Source: Amblyornis subalaris (lineage: Eukaryota; Chordata; Aves; Passeriformes; Ptilonorhynchidae). From it: DNA of 64,000 bases. Under the pieces are notes generated by a model. It made no database searches. It had not been told where the DNA came from and saw nothing but the letters and a program-made list of their open reading frames with translations. Of this stretch, positions 58,369-64,000 are shown piece by piece; positions within the stretch are counted from its first letter, which is position 1; each line of letters opens with the position of its first letter. Location: positions 1,877,561-1,941,560 of the forward strand of contig JACAXG010000018.1 in the NCBI GenBank assembly GCA_018881555.1, given 5' to 3'. The position numbers and the translations under genes were made by a program.

Positions 58369-61300
58369 CTAAAGCAGGGGGGAAAAATTACAAATGTAAG
58401 ATACTCTGATTTCAGTCATTCTCATCACCACATTGAGAAATATNGGTTTATTTGGTGCTATTTTGCTAAAAAAAAAGTCATCCCTTGCTTTCAAGAAACA
58501 AACTCATGCTGAATTAAAATTACTCTACCTAGGAATACTTTTTCAATTATCAAATTCTTCAACAAAGCTCNCTGAAAAGAAAAGCTTTGCACTGGTTCAG
58601 ATCAGCCCCAAGCTGTGTCTCCTACAGATTTTTTGGTTTCAGCAACAGAGGAACAAGAGAAAAATAACAATATGGCACCAAATATTACATNGACTCTTAT
58701 CAGCAGGTTGCAATAGGTTTTTTATTTGTTCTTTTTTTAAAATGGTAGAGAACGTAGTTTCTATTTTCACTGAACAAAACAAAGATATCATCTTTCATCA
58801 CACTTTTGTCATAGTACACAATGTGCTAATAGTTGGAAATGGAGATTACATGATCTGGTAGGTATATGAACTGCAAGTTTACAGCTCCTTCAGCGTAATA
58901 TTTAGATCAAAGAATTTAATCTTGAAATGAGTTCTGATGGATTTGCCATCAGACTGTAAACTTTCAGAGATATGGACTAAAGATCTTGTTCAGTGCATTG
59001 CCAGAATTTAAGAAATAGTAAGTCATAAGCTGAAATGGTTGTAAGCCCAAACTCTTACTGTGAGATGAAGAGTATATTTTAGGCTACACTGGCAGATGAA
59101 TAAATGAAGGTTACCTGCTGATGTATCCAGAGCCCTAAATTAAATATAATACCCAGGGTCTCTGACAGCTTCACTTTGTGTTCCAGCCTCATTCAGAACA
59201 TGAGGGACTAAATTTTCTATTATTGCAGACATGAACGTGTCACTAGATCAGTATGTCCAGCAAAGGATTAGATGTTGTCCTGGTTGCCGGGAGGGGGAGG
59301 AGCATAGCATGGTGTGGGCACATCCAAGTTGTTATTCTATAGCACCCATATCATCACTGGGGNCACAGTTTTGGGATGAAAATGAGTGCACTCCTTGGAA
59401 GTGGGCACCATTTTGCCTTTCTCTCTTTCTCCAGTGGGAAGGTGTTGGCTTAAGACCCCGCAGACCTGGCCCCCACCAGTCCCCTTCCCATCTTCTCTAG
59501 ACTATAGCTACAGGACATGGTGCTCAAAGAACAGCATCCACCATCTGTTTTTTTCTTCCCAGTGGTGAACACCTCCTTGCTGGGTAAAACACTTTCTCTT
59601 TTTGTATACCTTTGCTATTAATATTGCTGTTGTTATTGTGTGCGTCTTATTCCATTGCTTTGCGGTTTCACTAAATTGTTATGTCAACCCATAGTCTCTG
59701 CTTTTGCCCCTCCCTTACCAGAAAGGGCAGGGGAAGGGGAGTGGCTTATTTGGAGTTTAATTTCCATCTGGTGNCAAAACCAGCACAAATGTGTAATTGC
59801 ACAATTGTTAGTGTTAGAAATTATGAGTGGTACTGTGCCTTCCTGCTGGATGTGATAGTCTTTTCCTTGGGAAGCAGTGATCCGTGCAGGAGAGAAGTTT
59901 TATCCATGAGCACAGAATGAACTTCCCCAGAAAGTGCAGAACATCATCATCTTTGGTTTTAAAATAAAAATGTATTTCTTTCTTGGCTAGAGCCTTCTCT
60001 GTAGTATACACGGCAACACATCTAATTGACCTCTCTCCATGCAGAAAACCTTATCAAAACACATGTTCCTGAGCAGGATGTCTGAGAAGGATGGGCAGGG
60101 CAGTCAATAACTGACAGATGGGAAGAGTGCAACTGAACATGAAAAGCACAGCCCAAAAGTTTGTATGGCACTGGCGACTCACCAGGCTGCTCTCGGCAAG
60201 AGCTGCAGACATATCTGCATAGCAAGATCTCAACTGATTTGAGTCTAGGTGAGTCTGATAATCACAGAGCACAGCTGAGCACAGAGTCTTCTCTGATTGC
60301 ATGTTGCAAGCATCAAATTAAGATCTCTCAGGTGTCCAGGTATCATCATGACAGATGGCAAAGACTTGCTAGAAGTAATAATTGTATCAGCATTTCCCTT
60401 TAGCAGCTCTGTGGATAGGGCTTCCTAGTGTTTCACACCTCTCTGCATACACCTTGTAGATTCATTGCACTGTGTACTTTAATGTCTCTTTCTGCAGTTA
60501 AAAGAAAGGCTGAAAACGACCTTTTACTTTCCAGAAGTATTTTTATTTCCAGTGAGAGACTGGCCATGGTTCAGATGTTGTTGCCCATCATTCTTGGAGA
60601 CCTGATTATTCACTGAGAAGTTGCTCTTGAAGGGCAAGTCAAACAGCATGAGGGTATATATCACCAAGAGACAGAAGACAGGAGATGATATCTGAATTAC
60701 AATTGGAAAGGTAAGTGATATAATACTGCAGCCAAGAACCCAAAATNTAGCACCTCACTTGCTATCAGTACATCCTATCCAAAAAGGCACTCAGAGTGAT
60801 AACAAATACAGAGCTTGTAGTCGTTCTTTACTTCTGTTTACGAAGAAACAGCCTAGTTCTGTAGTGGTGAAGAGTTTCCTCTAAAGGAAAAGAATGTCAC
60901 CTTTTCCATTAAGAGTACACTTGAGGTAATCTGTATGCAGAATTTATAAAATGTCTCTGCACCTCCCTGAGACCAATGGAAAGCTGAGAATACAGCAGAA
61001 ATTCCCCCAGTGCACAGTTATTAAACTGAACAGTAAAAGTACCTCAGTCATGTAAGTAGTAAGAGAACAAAAGGAAAGGAGGGGGATTATTATATATTTA
61101 TGATGAGATGATAAATAAGGAAGATTGAGAATTAGACCAAATACTAAACCAGTGTTTTGTCTCAAAAAGGCCATTAGGAAGATGATCAAGATGGAAAGGA
61201 TCAGCTGGAATAAACAGAATATTGCATGTTTTATTGGAAGCAACACCTAGGCAGCTCACAGGGATGGGCTGGCAGAGCTGGGTATTTTCCACCTCCAAAA

Positions 61301-64000
61301 TCCATGAAGACCTCACACACATAGGCAGAAGTGCAACAGCAAAGATTCTCTGGCAATGTTGAGGCTGCTGGCATACAGCTGAAAACCAGCAAAACAGAGA
61401 AACTACTTCTTCAGGCCAGCTGGCAAGGTCAGGCTTTGTGCTTGCACCAATCTTCCAGTCGCCAGGCACCTCTCCAAGCTTTCCTGTTCTTGGGAATAAC
61501 CTCACTTTGCTCAAAGACAGGTCATATAGAGGGCTGCACAGACTTAGTGGCTGGAACAGNGCTCAGGCTGTCTGATTTCTGCACTCAAACAGCAAAACCA
61601 GTGACACAAGTATGGTAAATGGGGGAGTAAACCTCTGAGGAATGCCCAGCTTCTTGAAGTGTCATTACAATCACTATGAAAAAACAAACCAGAGAAAGTG
61701 ATAAAATGCACACCATGTCAAATCTGGTAAGCAGATCCTGGTTTGGCTTTCTGGATGTCAAGCAATGATGTCAGAATGAATGGAAATCTCATCCCATTTT
61801 TATTCTGTAAACTTCCAAATATTTTGTTTCCTGGTCACAAGTCCATTAAAAGATCTTCTGAAGCACTGCTAAAGTTAAATATTACTCTCTGGCAATAAAG
61901 GTGAGGAATATGCCTCTCATTTCTGTTTTGACATCTTTAGCACAGATTGTTCGGGAAATTGAAGCAAAGGTACTTCTCCCTCCCAGCCTGTAGATGGGGT
62001 GTGATGCACACTGACTGCCAAGCGAGTGCCTCAGCCTGATGCAGCAGGCTGCTCCCTGAAACCGCTCCCTACAGAAATCATGAGTTAGGGACTACGTGGG
62101 AAAATGCTCAAAATTTATTTTCATTAGTCATTTATTCCCATTTGCCTCACTCATATACTCAAGCCTATAAGGCAAAGTTATATATGAAACTGATTCTTTT
62201 CCTTTTCAGTTGTAAAAGAGATTCTTTTCCCCCAAAGGACATCGTATTCCAGATATGTATAAATGCTAGGACAGATCATCTAAAAAAAAGGTGGTTCAAG
62301 TAAAAGGGAGAAATGTCTTTTTGAGCCACCTTCAAAAGCACACAGAAAAACCTTGGTGAAAAGTCTTCAGGTGTTAAGACTTCCCAAGCCTGTAAAGCAG
62401 NTGACTCTGTAACTTAGCATAGTACATTTATCAAGACACAAACGAGACATATCTCCTGCTGCAAAATGCCTGATAAATTAAAAGGCCTGTCAATATGACT
62501 GTTAATTTATGGATCTTTTGTCATAGTCAGCACTCTAACATCTATGGGATCTCCCAAAGGACATGATCACCTGTCACAAGTGTCCAATCTCTCTTCTTCT
62601 TAAGGTGGAAACCAAGTGTTCCTTTTTGTAGGATGCCAGTGTCAGCTTATTGCTTAAATATTCATGCTGCTGTGTTTATACTTGGAAAGGGCCAAGAAAT
62701 ACACTTTGCATTTGAACATAACATAATGGGTTGTGTGGTATTTTTCAGACTCAGAAAAATTTGCCAGCCTAGCTTTGCTGGAATAGCTATCTTCCTGCAT
62801 GCTCTCTTTGGAGATACAGCACATATTTTTCCAGTTTAATTCAAATCCCTTCCAAAAAGCCACACGCATTAAATTAAAAAAGCTACTTAAGCTCTTGCAC
62901 AGAATATTATATTGAGGAATCGCACAATTTCCCACTAAGAGAAACTCTTACCTTGTCTTGGAATTTATCCTGCAGAATCACTTGTCCTTAGGACAGCTCT
63001 GTCTGCCACTCAGGAAATTTTTATATTGAATAAAGCCCAACTGTAGTGCTGGTGAGTCAGAGACCAATGGGAGAGCTCTGTCATTGCTAAGTTAATTCCT
63101 CTATAGCTCTATACTTCAGTAATTACTGTTAATGATGTCAGCAAACCCTGCATTATTTTGTTGTTTTTTCTTTTTTTAGCTAGGAAGTCATCTGCTTTCC
63201 ATTATGAATGTTACAGCATACTGAAAGTGATGGAAAGTCAATTTTCTAATTTAAATAACCTATGCTTGGGCATGACCAGAACATCTGAATTCACATACAA
63301 TGAATCCATCACACAGTGCTGCCCAAAGAACTGTTATCTAGCAGCTAAGTGCTGGAGATGAACTAATCCTTTAAATCCTTTGAGAAACATTCCCAGGGTG
63401 TAGTTTCTCCACTCAAAACTGTGCCCAATGATAGCAACAGAGGAATGTACAAACAGCATTTTTGGAACAAAACATCACACTTGAGATCTCCCCCTCTGTG
63501 CTGAGTCTCTTGTTCATTAAATGCACCCTCTCTGGCCCTGAACAAAGGCTGAGGTTCAATGGAACAGTGGAAGGGCCACAGCAGATGTGCTGTAACATAC
63601 ACTCTGACTTAGGACACTATTCATAAGTTGCATACCAGAACCTACTTCTCTGTGTTTTTTTAGGACAGTGAATACCACCACGGTGCTTTGGGCTCTGTGC
63701 ACTATAAGATGTGCTTGTAGTTCACCTACTAGACCAGGCTGCTCAGGTCATGCACATACAANCACAGGCAGTTTGTGAATCCTCCATTAATGTGAAAACG
63801 AACAGCAAGGTTTAAACTTGACAAGTCAGGTATTTAATCTAACCCTTCCTAAAAAGGGGAAAAATAATAATAAAAAATTGAAGTCAGACAGTGTTTCATT
63901 AATCACTGAAGGTACAGGTATGACAAATTCAAACACTAATGCCAGCCAGCAGTCTTGGAAAACACAAATGCCCACCATTAACTAAGCATGTGAGCAGACT
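58369..64000 (-). other. EVC: EVC intron, 3' part (upstream exons off window)
   Basis: 5.6 kb. I looked on the minus strand for the expected preceding exon (human ...WKLFQELLEQDQQ) and found no match, so this appears to be a single large intron. It contains the solo LTR at 59276-59787 and an exon-like 72-nt segment at 60183-60254. Confidence 0.7.
59276..59787 (+). mobile_element. Solo LTR of an avian endogenous retrovirus, antisense to EVC
   Basis: Starts TGTCCTGGTTGCCGGGAGGG and ends CAAAACCAGCACA, so the ends form the TG...CA inverted repeat typical of LTRs. The 3' part has the ATTGCTGTTGTTATTGTGTG and TGTCAACCCATAGTCTCTGC stretches related to a common bird LTR group. Flanks GATGT (59271-59275) and AATGT (59788-59792) look like a 5-bp target-site duplication with one mismatch. 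No internal retroviral genes are present. The two LTRs here are relatives but not the same subfamily. Confidence 0.75.

Noticed and set aside
58433..58861. 142-codon plus-strand open frame next to the first EVC exon
   Set aside because: Lys/Phe/Ile-rich from AT-rich intron DNA, interrupted by ambiguous bases, no motif or splice support.
59115..59192. Minus-strand segment ending WIHQQ before GTAACC, possible EVC exon
   Set aside because: An in-frame TGA lies just upstream, no convincing acceptor exists, and the residues (EHKVKLSETLGIIFNLGLW) do not match EVC.
61098..61514. 138-codon minus-strand open frame in the EVC intron
   Set aside because: No match to EVC or any family I recognise. No splice sites in a suitable phase were seen.
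62952..62987. Minus-strand GQVILQDKFQDK before a strong GTAAGAG donor, possible upstream EVC exon
   Set aside because: An in-frame TAA lies right before it, leaving only about 36 nt, and its resemblance to human LFQELLEQDQQ is too weak.
1..64000. Prokaryotic operons, CRISPR arrays, phage or toxin systems
   Set aside because: The window has spliced vertebrate genes, a CR1 fragment and solo LTRs. No regularly spaced repeats or bacterial gene organisation were seen.

Overview
The window is vertebrate nuclear DNA, almost certainly from a bird. Coding sequence sits in short exons with GT-AG introns, a CR1-type LINE 3' end lies between the genes, and there are two solo LTRs of a kind common in avian genomes. 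I cannot name the species. Isolated single 'n' bases are scattered through introns and intergenic DNA; I saw none in an exon. No prokaryotic features, CRISPR arrays, rRNAs or tRNAs were found.

Two convergent protein-coding genes fill the window. On the + strand, positions 1-40750 hold CRMP1 (collapsin response mediator protein 1, DPYSL family). Thirteen coding exons, 2 to 14, can be placed to the base. They total 1680 nt and join in frame without a stop. With the 13-residue first exon of the common short isoform, which lies off the left edge, the product would be 572 aa, the known vertebrate length. Window start to 7949 is intron 1.

On the - strand, 58368 down to 47669 holds the 3' half of EVC (Ellis-van Creveld syndrome protein). 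Ten coding exons, 1338 nt, encode the last 445 residues and the stop codon. Its remaining 5' exons lie beyond the right edge; 58369-64000 looks like one large intron. The tail-to-tail CRMP1/EVC order matches human 4p16.

The 6.9 kb between the two stop codons holds the two 3' UTRs, a CR1 tail fragment (about 41931-41989) and an isolated CpG-rich patch (about 46015-46375) with no gene attached. Introns hold two solo LTRs (6281-6867 on -, 59276-59787 on +), each antisense to its host gene, two AT-rich microsatellites and small exact tandem duplications.

The genes work in unrelated pathways: CRMP1 is a cytosolic regulator of the neuronal cytoskeleton and semaphorin signalling, EVC a ciliary Hedgehog-pathway protein. 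I found no undescribed system. The observations most worth checking are competing splice sites in the fast-diverging EVC C-terminus, the orphan CpG patch, and a few intronic open frames or exon-like segments.
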